Assembly: GCA_004524545.1 (NCBI GenBank)
Contig: SDNX01000007.1
Coordinates: 1 to 48,699, forward strand
Length of the DNA stretch: 48,699 bases
Direction: 5' to 3'
Origin: Promethearchaeota archaeon
GTDB taxonomy: Archaea; Asgardarchaeota; Lokiarchaeia; Sigyniarchaeales; Promethearchaeaceae
The translations under genes and the position numbers were made by a program. Below, piece after piece: positions 7,335 to 16,334 of this stretch. The stretch's first letter is position 1; each line of letters starts with the position of its first letter. The notes under the pieces are model-generated. The model was not told where the DNA came from and searched no databases. It was given only the letters and a program-made list of their open reading frames with translations.

Positions 7335-10300
7335 ATGGTAATCGACATCGATCAATATCCACAGCAACCGAAACACAATTTTGAAGATTTCTTCAAAAAC
7401 TATGAAGACAGCCCCAATCATTTCAAATATCGAGAAGAAATACAGAGTGCAGCCTTACGTAAAAAATTTCATGTGGATGTGTTATTCGAAGATATTTTAT
7501 CATATGATCCGCCATTGGCGGAATTATTACGTGAAGCTCCTGAGGAAACATTGCGTGAAGGAATTGAAGCATTCAAAGATCTCTTGAAATTTTATTCCGG
7601 AGGAAAAATTGATGAAGAATTGGATTATTTTATCAGGATTAAAACAGACAATAACTCCAACGAAGTCAATCTACGGAAATTACGGGCAGCACACATAGAT
7701 AAACTCGTGTACATCTATGGTATTTTAATTCGAGCTTCTCAAATCGTACCACAAATAACCGTAGCCTATTTTGAATGTCCAGTATGCCAGCAAGTGACCA
7801 AAGTAGACCAAATTGAAAACGTGTTGATTGTCCCCAAACAATGTTCGAACTGTAAAAATAAAGCAGGATTTATAGTAACTTCCAAAGATTCCAAATTTAT
7901 CGATTGGCAAAGCATTCAAATTCAAGAATTACCCGAAGAATTGACCCCAGGAAGAGTTCCCTATTCAATAAAAGGAATTTTAACTCATGATTTAGTAGAT
8001 AAGGCACGACCAGGCGATCGTGTTAAGATCACTGGAATTTTCAAAACTTTTGTGAACGAAAACTCCCGTGGAAGAAAATCGACCTTATTTACTCCGTATT
8101 TGAAAATCCTCAGCATTGAAGGGAGAAATGCGGAAGATGAGGAACTCAATATCAGTCCTGAGGATGAAAAAGAATTCCGCCGTCTTGCAGCAAAACCAAA
8201 CATCCAAGACTTGATTGCAAAATCCATTGCACCATCTATTTTAGGAATGGAACATCTAAAAATGGCAGCAGCGCTTTCCTTGTTCGGTGGTGTAAGGAAG
8301 GAAATGAAAGACGGAAGTGCTCGAAGAGGAGATATCCATATCTTATTCGTAGGGGATCCCGGAACGGGGAAGAGTATCCATGGTGCCGAAAAAGTATACA
8401 TTGGATATCCTACACAGAATAGTCTGCAATGGAATTGTGAAGCAATTGGAGATTTCGTTGACAATTTGATGAATAAAAATAAGGTTTCTATAATATCGAA
8501 TGATGATACCGAGATTCTCAAATTAGATAAAAACAGTCGATTTCATACAGCTTCAATTGATCCGAATACATTAAAAACCAAAAGGACAAAAATACTCGAG
8601 CTTAGTAGACATAATAGTAATAATTTGATAAAGATAACTACAAAATCAGGTCGAAAAATCCTTACGACTCCAGATCATTCATTTAGCACCATTTTAAATG
8701 GTCGACTAGAAGTGTTAACAGGAGACCAACTAAATGAAAATTCATATCTTCCTGTAGCTCGAAAACTGGATTTAAATGGTTTTCAACAAATTGATTTTGC
8801 GGACATGAGTGAAAATATCCCCGAAGGAGATCTTGTTAGTATAGAAACTATCCGATTGCAAAACTCATTAATCGAATCAAATCAGATAAGTAAAATGGAA
8901 GCATATGAAAACGCGAATATCACTCATGGAACTTTTAAAAAATATTCAGAAGAGTTGGATACCCTACCAGAAGGAGATTGGATAAGAACAAAATATGATA
9001 CATCTTGGTTTCCAAGAAAAATTGAACTTACTAAAGAATTTGGTAGAATAATTGGTTTTTATTTAGCAGAAGGAAATTCAGAAAAAACTACAATACGAAT
9101 CACTAATACAGATGAGGATATTGTAAATATTATATATGAAGATTTCCAAAAAATCTTTCAAAAAGCAACAATTATCAAGAACGGATGCATTCTTTGCCAA
9201 TCTACGGTGCATCAGTGGTTTAAACACAATTTTGGAACCGGAGCAGTCAACAAGAAGCTTCCGTTCACTTTTATTACGACACCCAAAGAATTTCGTAAAG
9301 GAATTTTGTCTGCTTATTTTTCAGGTGACGGTTGGATTGAGGAAAAAAGTGCAACTGTTAATGCACTTACAAAAAGTGAAGACCTAGCTACCTCTCTTCT
9401 AGACCTTCTAGCTAGTTTTGGAATTTTCGCCTCTGTTCATGTAAAAGAGATCAAGAAAGGGCAATATAAAGGAAACCACTACTATCAAATCACAATTACA
9501 AGTAGTGAGTTATTCAAGTTTGCCAATCTGATAGGATTTACATCCTCTAAAAAGCAAAAAGATCTTGAAAAATTTGTGGAAACTTGGGTAAATAGAAAAC
9601 ATTATCAATCAAATGACATGATTCCAAATTTTGGAACGTTAATCAAAGATGTTGTTAATGATCTTGAACTTGTTGGGAAAAGAGGAAGTTGGGAGAGGTC
9701 TTTCAAAGGAGAACTCAGAGGAAAATCCCAAAGACAACGAGTTGGAAGGATGTATTTACAAAACAAAGTACAAACACTTAAAGAACTTTATGATATAAAT
9801 TACAAAAAGTACACGGACGAATTAAATCGTCTGGAATATTTAGCCAATTCAGACATCTTCTGGGACAAAATTGCCACTATTGAACCGGTAAAAGGGAATT
9901 TTAAAGTATATGATATTGGAACAACGGATGGACATTTCATTGTTGCAAATGGAAATTTAATTGTGCATAACAGCCAGATCTTAAAACAGTGTGCGCATAT
10001 TTCACCGCAAGCAATTTATACTTCGGGCAAGGGGTCTTCTGCAGCGGGGCTAACGGCGGCGGTAGTCAGAGAAAATGATGCAGCTGGATTATCACTCGAA
10101 GCGGGAGCTTTAGTTTTAGCAGATGGAGGTAATGCTATAATCGATGAATTTGACAAGATGGATAATCGGGACCGTGTAGCCATACACGAGGCGATGGAAC
10201 AGCAAACGGTCAGCGTAGCCAAAGCAGGAATAATCGCAACTCTAAGAGCCCGAACATCTATTATAGCTGCTGCAAATCCAAAAATGGGGCGATATTCTAT

Positions 10301-11048
10301 ACATGATACTCCTACCGAGAATATTAATTTAAGTCCTCCCATCCTTTCTAGGTTTGATCTCATCTTTGTAGTTCGAGATGAACCCAATGCAACTTTTGAT
10401 AATGAAATGGCGGATTTCATTTTAGATTTAAACACAACTGGGGGGATGGTTGATACAGGGACAACAAGTGATCCTCTTATTCCAGGTGAAACCCTGCAAA
10501 AATACATTAAATATGCTCGAAATAAATTTTCTCCGAAATTATCCCCTGAGGCTAGAAAAGTTATCAAGGATTTTTATGTAGATTTACGGAAAATCAATCA
10601 AAACGATAAGAATTCAGCAGTTGCGGTAGTTGCACGAAACCTTGAAGGATATATTCGTATCGCAGAAGCCTACGCAAAGATGGCTTTGCGGAATGTCATC
10701 ACTAAAGAGGACGCGGAAAAAGCAAGAAAACTAGCAAATAAAAGCTTAGAAGACACCAGCATAGATCCAATTACCGGAAAATTGGATGCAGATCGAATAT
10801 TAACTGGAATCAGTACCGCTTCACGCCAGATTAACTCATATTTGGATGCGATTAAAAAGAAAATCGATGCAAACGGTGGAAAACCTATTGATGAAGAGGA
10901 GTTTATAACGGATTTTGAGTTTAGTAATGAGATCGAACGATCGAAAATTGAAGCGTTCTTAGCGAAATTAAAAGAAGAAGGAGCGATCTTAAGTCCAACT
11001 CAAGGTAAAATAATTATTACACCCGATTCAAAAAGCAAAAAAAAATAA
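7335..11048 (+). CDS. mcm: MCM replicative helicase precursor containing an intein
   Basis: MCM zinc motif (FECPVCQQ...CSNCKNKAG), Walker A GDPGTGKS split by the intein, Walker B IIDEFDKMDNRDR, arginine-finger region LSRFDLIFV. The ORF opens at 7296; the ATG at 7335 (MVIDIDQ) is plausible. Confidence 0.95.
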   Translation: MVIDIDQYPQQPKHNFEDFFKNYEDSPNHFKYREEIQSAALRKKFHVDVLFEDILSYDPPLAELLREAPEETLREGIEAFKDLLKFYSGGKIDEELDYFIRIKTDNNSNEVNLRKLRAAHIDKLVYIYGILIRASQIVPQITVAYFECPVCQQVTKVDQIENVLIVPKQCSNCKNKAGFIVTSKDSKFIDWQSIQIQELPEELTPGRVPYSIKGILTHDLVDKARPGDRVKITGIFKTFVNENSRGRKSTLFTPYLKILSIEGRNAEDEELNISPEDEKEFRRLAAKPNIQDLIAKSIAPSILGMEHLKMAAALSLFGGVRKEMKDGSARRGDIHILFVGDPGTGKSIHGAEKVYIGYPTQNSLQWNCEAIGDFVDNLMNKNKVSIISNDDTEILKLDKNSRFHTASIDPNTLKTKRTKILELSRHNSNNLIKITTKSGRKILTTPDHSFSTILNGRLEVLTGDQLNENSYLPVARKLDLNGFQQIDFADMSENIPEGDLVSIETIRLQNSLIESNQISKMEAYENANITHGTFKKYSEELDTLPEGDWIRTKYDTSWFPRKIELTKEFGRIIGFYLAEGNSEKTTIRITNTDEDIVNIIYEDFQKIFQKATIIKNGCILCQSTVHQWFKHNFGTGAVNKKLPFTFITTPKEFRKGILSAYFSGDGWIEEKSATVNALTKSEDLATSLLDLLASFGIFASVHVKEIKKGQYKGNHYYQITITSSELFKFANLIGFTSSKKQKDLEKFVETWVNRKHYQSNDMIPNFGTLIKDVVNDLELVGKRGSWERSFKGELRGKSQRQRVGRMYLQNKVQTLKELYDINYKKYTDELNRLEYLANSDIFWDKIATIEPVKGNFKVYDIGTTDGHFIVANGNLIVHNSQILKQCAHISPQAIYTSGKGSSAAGLTAAVVRENDAAGLSLEAGALVLADGGNAIIDEFDKMDNRDRVAIHEAMEQQTVSVAKAGIIATLRARTSIIAAANPKMGRYSIHDTPTENINLSPPILSRFDLIFVVRDEPNATFDNEMADFILDLNTTGGMVDTGTTSDPLIPGETLQKYIKYARNKFSPKLSPEARKVIKDFYVDLRKINQNDKNSAVAVVARNLEGYIRIAEAYAKMALRNVITKEDAEKARKLANKSLEDTSIDPITGKLDADRILTGISTASRQINSYLDAIKKKIDANGGKPIDEEEFITDFEFSNEIERSKIEAFLAKLKEEGAILSPTQGKIIITPDSKSKKK
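8373..9971 (+). mobile_element. Intein with LAGLIDADG homing endonuclease inside MCM Walker A (Ser1; C-terminal HN|S)
   Basis: Extein GDPGTGK | SIHGAEKVYIG...VANGNLIVHN | SQILKQ; block B LTTPDHSF; LAGLIDADG-type motifs IIGFYLAEG and ILSAYFSGDG. 1599 nt, 533 codons. Confidence 0.93.
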
Positions 11049-11101
11049 AATAATAATAGTTTTTTTAAAGAATGACTGAATATATTCAAGATTAATGGCT
11101 A

Positions 11102-11311
11102 TTATTCAAGGGCAATAGCTAGTTTCATATCGTCTTCTGTTAATTTCTTTCTTTGGGCGTGTCGAGAAAGTTCTAAAGCTTTGCTAGTTAATTCTTTAGC
11201 AACTGATTCTAAATAAGAGATTAATTCATCTACTGCTTCTCGGCTAACCATTTCTGCCCCACAGCTCTTCATGAGCTCTTTAATTGGGGACCAAGCGAAT
11301 ACTTTTGGCAT
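11102..11311 (-). CDS. Archaeal histone (69 aa)
   Basis: MPKVFAWSPIKELMKSCGAEMVSREAVDELISYLESVAKELTSKALELSRHAQRKKLTEDDMKLAI is a histone fold with the RKKLTEDD signature. Confidence 0.93.
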   Translation of the reverse strand: MPKVFAWSPIKELMKSCGAEMVSREAVDELISYLESVAKELTSKALELSRHAQRKKLTEDDMKLAIALE

Positions 11312-11473
11312 TTTTTTTTTCCTCTGCATTAAATTTTTGTTTTTAATTTGAAGCCAATTCAATGGCTATCATGAACAATATATCGGATTCCATTAATAAA
11401 TTTAACGGTAGATATAGTTTCGGTTAAAATTTTAAGAGTTCGACAAAAATTGGAGAAATATTAATTTCTGCCA

Positions 11474-11506
11474 GATCTAAAGGACCGAGGCACCATCTCG
11501 GAGATC
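11474..11506 (+). other. Possible structured RNA/hairpin in the histone upstream region
   Basis: Nested complementarity: GATCT...AGATC enclosing CCGAG-GCACCAT-CTCGG, followed by ATTTTTAAAAAT. Confidence 0.3.
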
Positions 11507-11704
11507 ATTTTTAAAAATACGCTGATATTAGGCAAAATAAGAAATGTAATTGTAATTGACACTAAAAAGATGAAATATCAGAAATATTCACTGATTTTAG
11601 TAGTTTAGATTCATTAATTAATGTAATACAGCCTAGTGGTTTCTTATTTTCTATATGTAATCATGAGCAATCATTTATCTTAGAGGAGTATCTAGAATGA
11701 AATA

Positions 11705-12793
11705 ATGACTCCAATATCAATCGCGTTAATTGAAGGAGATGGAGTGGGTAAAGAAGTAGTACCTGAGGGAAAAAAAACTCTGGAAACTATTTCACAATAC
11801 ACCGATTATAAATTCAATTTTCTTAATATTTCTGCTGGGGGAGAAGTATGGAAAAAGACCGGGCAATCTATCACTGAGGCATCATTTGAAAAACTGAAAA
11901 CTGTAGATACGATTTTATTGGGAGCCCTAGGAATCCCAGGATTACCCCAAGGTGTTGCAGAATATGCAGTGTTACGAATTCGACAAGAATTCAATCAATA
12001 TGTCAATTTACGCCCCATAAAACTCTATGAATCAATGCGAGATATTTGCCCCTTAAAAGAAGAGCATATCCAATCTGGTATCGATATGACAATAATTCGC
12101 GAAAACAGTGAAGGAATTTATCGACGCATAGGGGGATCAGTTCAAGATCGTACAAGTATTGATTCCATGGTATTTACAAAAACGGGTGTGCAGCGGATTT
12201 TACATTTTGCCTTCGATTATGCAGTAAAAAACCAACAAACAAAGATTACCTCAGTGGATAAAGCAAATTTACTGTATACTTCACAAATGTGGAGATCAAT
12301 TTTTGAGGAAGAAGGCAAAAAATATTCGAATTTAACCAAAGAGAGTTTTTATATTGATGCCTTTTGTCAGTGGTTAATACGTTCTCCTTATGATTTTCAA
12401 ACAGTAGTCACGTCTAATATGTTTGGGGATATTATAAGCGATGAAGCGGCTTCACTAGTAGGATCTCTGGGAATGGGAGCGAGTGGAAATATTAATCCCG
12501 ATCCCGAAGGGATTTCCATGTTTGAACCTATTCATGGGTCAGCTCCTGATATTGCTGGACAAAATATTTCCAATCCGATTGCAACTGTCCTATCAGTAAA
12601 ATTGATGTTTGAACATGTTTTTGATGATCCTTATATAGGAAAAGCAATTGATACTGCTGTAGAAAACGCGGTTAAGAAAAATAGAACCCCAGACATCTTT
12701 CCAAGGATGAACAATTCAAAATTACTCCAAGTCTCTACTCAAAAAATGGGTGGTTACATCCGAACAGAGTTAGAAAAATTGTTAAAAAAGTAG
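11705..12793 (+). CDS. Isocitrate/isopropylmalate dehydrogenase family protein
   Basis: IALIEGDGVGKEVVPEG, RENSEGIYRRIGG, VVTSNMFGDIISDEAASLVGSLGMGASGNI, FEPIHGSAPDIAGQNISNP. Confidence 0.85.
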   Translation: MTPISIALIEGDGVGKEVVPEGKKTLETISQYTDYKFNFLNISAGGEVWKKTGQSITEASFEKLKTVDTILLGALGIPGLPQGVAEYAVLRIRQEFNQYVNLRPIKLYESMRDICPLKEEHIQSGIDMTIIRENSEGIYRRIGGSVQDRTSIDSMVFTKTGVQRILHFAFDYAVKNQQTKITSVDKANLLYTSQMWRSIFEEEGKKYSNLTKESFYIDAFCQWLIRSPYDFQTVVTSNMFGDIISDEAASLVGSLGMGASGNINPDPEGISMFEPIHGSAPDIAGQNISNPIATVLSVKLMFEHVFDDPYIGKAIDTAVENAVKKNRTPDIFPRMNNSKLLQVSTQKMGGYIRTELEKLLKK

Positions 12794-13138
12794 CTATTTA
12801 TCCAGCAGCTGCCAGATTTTCTGCTGAATATCTGACAGTTCTATGGAAATTTTCTCTAATTGCTCTTTATCTAAGGATTCAGCCAAATTTCCTTTTTGTT
12901 CTAGAGCCCCCTCATTGGTAAGATCATAGTAATCGGTAGTGGTGAGTCTACCGCGATCTCGAAGATCCCGATCTAGTTGAAGTATCGTGTAGTGTGGAGG
13001 ATTTCCATGTTTAATGATGATGGGATACGGAAGTCGTTCCATTTGCATTACTTTTTCTTTTAATTCTTCCGTTTTCCGAATACTCACAAAATCATTACAG
13101 GTGGGACAAAACCATCTGATAGATTTTTCAGACATCAA
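12794..13138 (-). CDS. Hypothetical small protein with CxxC motif
   Basis: 114 codons; WFCPTCNDFV; 7 bp downstream of the next gene on the same strand, probably co-transcribed. Confidence 0.5.
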   Translation of the reverse strand: MMSEKSIRWFCPTCNDFVSIRKTEELKEKVMQMERLPYPIIIKHGNPPHYTILQLDRDLRDRGRLTTTDYYDLTNEGALEQKGNLAESLDKEQLEKISIELSDIQQKIWQLLDK

Positions 13139-13145
13139 ATTCCCT

Positions 13146-14534
13146 CTATTTTTTCCCCTTCGTATACTGCATTTCTAATTCTTTTATACGATTTAGAGAC
13201 CGATTTAAATCGTTAGAAAGGCGTTCGATCTGTTTTTCATATTGGGCTTTAGTATAGGATTTGTTTTTGTATTTACTTTCTACTAAATCCTTTAAATTTT
13301 CAATTGAATTCAATTTGTTCTTTAAAGTCTCTAATTCTACTTCAATTTCTTCTTTCGTCATGGGTAATGGATCGGGGATCGGTTGAGGTTGGTGTGTTTT
13401 TGTTTTAGGAAGGTGTGTATCAGTTTTCTTTTTAGTATCCTTCATAGATTTTGGTTTTTCAGGCATTTCAGTTAATCTTTCGGGTTCAGGAACTGGTAAG
13501 GGTTCAATATTTGGAGGTAGCTCAAGCGGAGTAGCTGCTTCTGCTGATTCTGTTGCTTTTTGCGTTTCTAGAATTTGTTCTTCGGAAGAGACGATTGTTT
13601 CAATCACAGTTTTAATTTGATCTTTAAGAACTGTAACCTCATCTAACAGTCCATGAAATAAATTCGCTAGATCCGATTTATCGGAAATTACTATGTGGGA
13701 GGACAAATTCAGCTTTGCAGAGATAAAAGATGGTTGAGACCCTACGTTTGCAGTTATTCCATTGGCATCATAATTCTGTGTAGGTTCCTGTATGGTCACC
13801 TTTGGCTTGATTTCACCCGTCTTCACTTTTTCACGGTATTCGGTTTTTAACCATTGGAAAATATTCGAGCAAAATTCCTGATGTCCGGGTTGTTCAAATC
13901 CTCCAGGTATTTCATTTCGAAACATCTCATAACTCCCAATTGCAACTACTCGACCTTCTTGAACTTCAGCGGTGACAATTAACGGGGTCGAAAAAGGATC
14001 AGATTCTTCATTAGAGATTGCTACAGGTACTACGTTTAATCCAACAGTGCTTAAGCTACACCCTGCTCGGAAGCATAAAGATGTAATTCCTTCTGTTATG
14101 GGATGCGGAGGGGAAAAATTTACCACCTCGGGAAGATTTTCCAACCCAAAATTCTTAGAATAATCTAGTACTTGGTCATTTTCAAAACTCAAACCAAATT
14201 TTTCTACTAATTCGCTCAAGTTAGATCGTCTACCTTTATCACCACCCGCATGGGAAAGCGCAAGTAATCCCCCACCATCTTCCTTAACCCATTGTGCAAT
14301 TGCATCAATTTCATTGGTTGAGAATTTAGCAAAATCTGGACAAGGAATAACGAGGATATCATACGGTGAAAGGTTCTGTCGAGTTATAGGAAATTCCATA
14401 TATGGTTGACAGATGAATCCTTGAGAATCTAGGAACTCTTTTAGGTGACTATAATTACCGGCAATCTTACCACGTGGTTTATGGGCTTCATCAAATGCTA
14501 CATAAAAAGAACTGGTCTTCATTATATGATTCAT
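13146..14534 (-). CDS. GATase1-like/GIFT-type domain protein with proline-rich linker and C-terminal coiled coil
   Basis: FYVAFDEAHKPRGK...YDILVIPCPDFAKFSTNEIDAIAQWVKEDGGGLLALSHAGGDKGRRSNLSELVEKFGL...GRVVAIGSYEMFRN...FCSNIFQWLK, then a Pro/Glu/Lys-rich linker and a heptad-like C-terminus. Confidence 0.55.
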   Translation of the reverse strand: MNHIMKTSSFYVAFDEAHKPRGKIAGNYSHLKEFLDSQGFICQPYMEFPITRQNLSPYDILVIPCPDFAKFSTNEIDAIAQWVKEDGGGLLALSHAGGDKGRRSNLSELVEKFGLSFENDQVLDYSKNFGLENLPEVVNFSPPHPITEGITSLCFRAGCSLSTVGLNVVPVAISNEESDPFSTPLIVTAEVQEGRVVAIGSYEMFRNEIPGGFEQPGHQEFCSNIFQWLKTEYREKVKTGEIKPKVTIQEPTQNYDANGITANVGSQPSFISAKLNLSSHIVISDKSDLANLFHGLLDEVTVLKDQIKTVIETIVSSEEQILETQKATESAEAATPLELPPNIEPLPVPEPERLTEMPEKPKSMKDTKKKTDTHLPKTKTHQPQPIPDPLPMTKEEIEVELETLKNKLNSIENLKDLVESKYKNKSYTKAQYEKQIERLSNDLNRSLNRIKELEMQYTKGKK

Positions 14535-14573
14535 ACCTATTTTTATCGAAATAATCTGAATATAGTTAATTGA

Positions 14574-15785
14574 TTATACAGAGTTGCCTATATGATTTTT
14601 TGAGGATCGAATATTCGATTGATCTCCGATTAACATATCCTCCTTAATAATATCGTCCATTACAACATAGTCGCCGATGATGGAGTTTTTTGTAATAATT
14701 TTTTCTAAGAGGCATCCGTCTCCTATCACAGAATTTCGCACGATGCAATCGTGTAGCACACAATTATCCCCAATTGAGCAATAGGGTCCGATCACACAGT
14801 TTTTCATTTGAACATTTTTCCCAATGAATGAGGGGGATTTGATCGATGAGTTCGAAATTTCTCCAACCAAATCTCCTAGGACATTGTCTTGCTGAGTTAA
14901 AAGAAATTTATTTCCCTCTAACAGCGTGTCATATTTTCCGAAATCAAGTATACCTTGGCTAAATTCCATCGGAGCTAATTTAAACCCATTTGATACCAAA
15001 TCTTGAATTGCAGGAGTTAACTGCGCCTCTCCATCTTTCCCTTCGAATTTTTCGACCTCTATCTTCAAGAATTTGTAAAGATTCTTCATTGTATTAGGTT
15101 TAAACCCATATACTCCCGTAATTGCTAAATTTGAGGAAGAATGTTCAGGTTTTTCAACTAGAGAATTTATATATCCCGTTTGTGAATCTACAGTTACAAT
15201 TCCATAACTACTTATTCTGGATTTCGGGACCTTCATTATCCCAATTACTCCATCCACTTCTGTTAGAGAATTTGTTCGGGTGATTGAGTGTCTATCATCA
15301 TTATCTTTGAAATCGTCCACTCGGTTTTCGAGTTGTTGTGTAAATTCTTCCCCACATAATAATGATACAAAATTGCTATACCCAGCTAGAGGTAACATAT
15401 CATTCAGATTTATTATTGCATAATCCTCTGGGTCATTAGATTCGTAGGAGGAAATTTTGCTCTTGTACCATTTTTCAGATAAATAGATTGCTTGACCTAA
15501 TCCTCCAAAATAAGGTATGTTACCATGATATCCCTTAGGTGCTTGAGATTCAAAAGTGATGTTAAAAGAAGAAGAATATTCGCTCTCAAGATAAATTTTA
15601 ATAGCTCGTTCTTCGGAACCCGTAATAATTAAGAGATCCGATGTAGTCGCTGTTGATTGTCTAAATTTGTCTAAAATATGATCAATAAGTCGTTTTCCTG
15701 CTACTTTGAAGAACCCTTTTGGCTTACTAAAGGTAAACGGGCGAAGTCTAGTACCAGCACCCGCCATGGGAACGACAAATTTCAT
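14574..15785 (-). CDS. NDP-sugar pyrophosphorylase (nucleotidyltransferase + left-handed beta-helix)
   Basis: MKFVVPMAGAGTRLRPFTFSKPKGFFKVAGKRLIDHIL signature; C-terminal hexapeptide-like repeats (GPYCSIGDNCVLHDCIVRNSVIGDGCLLE). Confidence 0.85.
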   Translation of the reverse strand: MKFVVPMAGAGTRLRPFTFSKPKGFFKVAGKRLIDHILDKFRQSTATTSDLLIITGSEERAIKIYLESEYSSSFNITFESQAPKGYHGNIPYFGGLGQAIYLSEKWYKSKISSYESNDPEDYAIINLNDMLPLAGYSNFVSLLCGEEFTQQLENRVDDFKDNDDRHSITRTNSLTEVDGVIGIMKVPKSRISSYGIVTVDSQTGYINSLVEKPEHSSSNLAITGVYGFKPNTMKNLYKFLKIEVEKFEGKDGEAQLTPAIQDLVSNGFKLAPMEFSQGILDFGKYDTLLEGNKFLLTQQDNVLGDLVGEISNSSIKSPSFIGKNVQMKNCVIGPYCSIGDNCVLHDCIVRNSVIGDGCLLEKIITKNSIIGDYVVMDDIIKEDMLIGDQSNIRSSKNHIGNSV

Positions 15786-16213
15786 TGAACGATTACTCGT
15801 CGGATAATTTTTTTACCTACTACATCCCAAAATTCTGCCTGGGAAGCTCCAATTTGTTCTGGATTATTTTTAAGGGTCTCCAGCTTTTTAATTGCATCTT
15901 CCTCATCAATAGGCCAATCACACGCAATTGTTTCAAAACTTTCCAGATCCATTACTGTTACGGAATTTTCAGTAATATCGGTAATTTGTCCTGTTCTTTT
16001 TGAAATTTCTGGTAAATCCACCATAGAATCTGCGGTAAACATTACACTTCGTTTTTTCTTATCAAATAGTCCTACACAACTAATTCGCATCTTTGCGTGA
16101 CCATGTTTTCCAGATTTTGAATGTTCTGTTCCAATTATGGAACATGGTTCTCCATCTACCATGAAATAATTTCCTTTTTTCAGTTTATTTGCAGTAGTTC
16201 TTCTTAGGCTCAT
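15782..16213 (-). CDS. Translation initiation factor aIF5A
   Basis: MSLRRTTANKLKKGNYFMVDGEPCSIIGTEHSKSGKHGHAKMRISC carries the hypusination loop SKSGKHGHAK. Confidence 0.93.
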   Translation of the reverse strand: MSLRRTTANKLKKGNYFMVDGEPCSIIGTEHSKSGKHGHAKMRISCVGLFDKKKRSVMFTADSMVDLPEISKRTGQITDITENSVTVMDLESFETIACDWPIDEEDAIKKLETLKNNPEQIGASQAEFWDVVGKKIIRRVIVQ

Positions 16214-16334
16214 AATACTCACTGTTTTTTCGTATTGTGTTCTTATCTAAGACACTCGGATATTTGAAATTTTTTGAGAAATGTAATTTTCTACCAGATT
16301 TATTATTGGTGTTTCATTCGACTAAGGTAGCAAA

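Noticed and set aside
7060-7335. Possible box C/D-like sRNA upstream of mcm (gtgaggata...ctca)
   Set aside because: Box matches are imperfect and no convincing C'/D' pair or terminal stem; also considered and rejected at about 2660-2700 and 11570-11600.
7985-8521. 178-aa minus-strand ORF inside mcm
   Set aside because: Antisense to a strongly supported MCM coding region and spanning the intein junction; no domain signature.
10016-10567. 183-aa minus-strand ORF inside mcm
   Set aside because: Antisense shadow ORF over conserved MCM ATPase sequence.
4105-12793. A complete lysine (AAA) or leucine biosynthesis cluster suggested by the HCS/IPMS-like and IPMDH-like genes
   Set aside because: The two genes are over 6 kb apart, separated by unrelated genes, with no aconitase-like partner in the window; pathway cannot be assigned.
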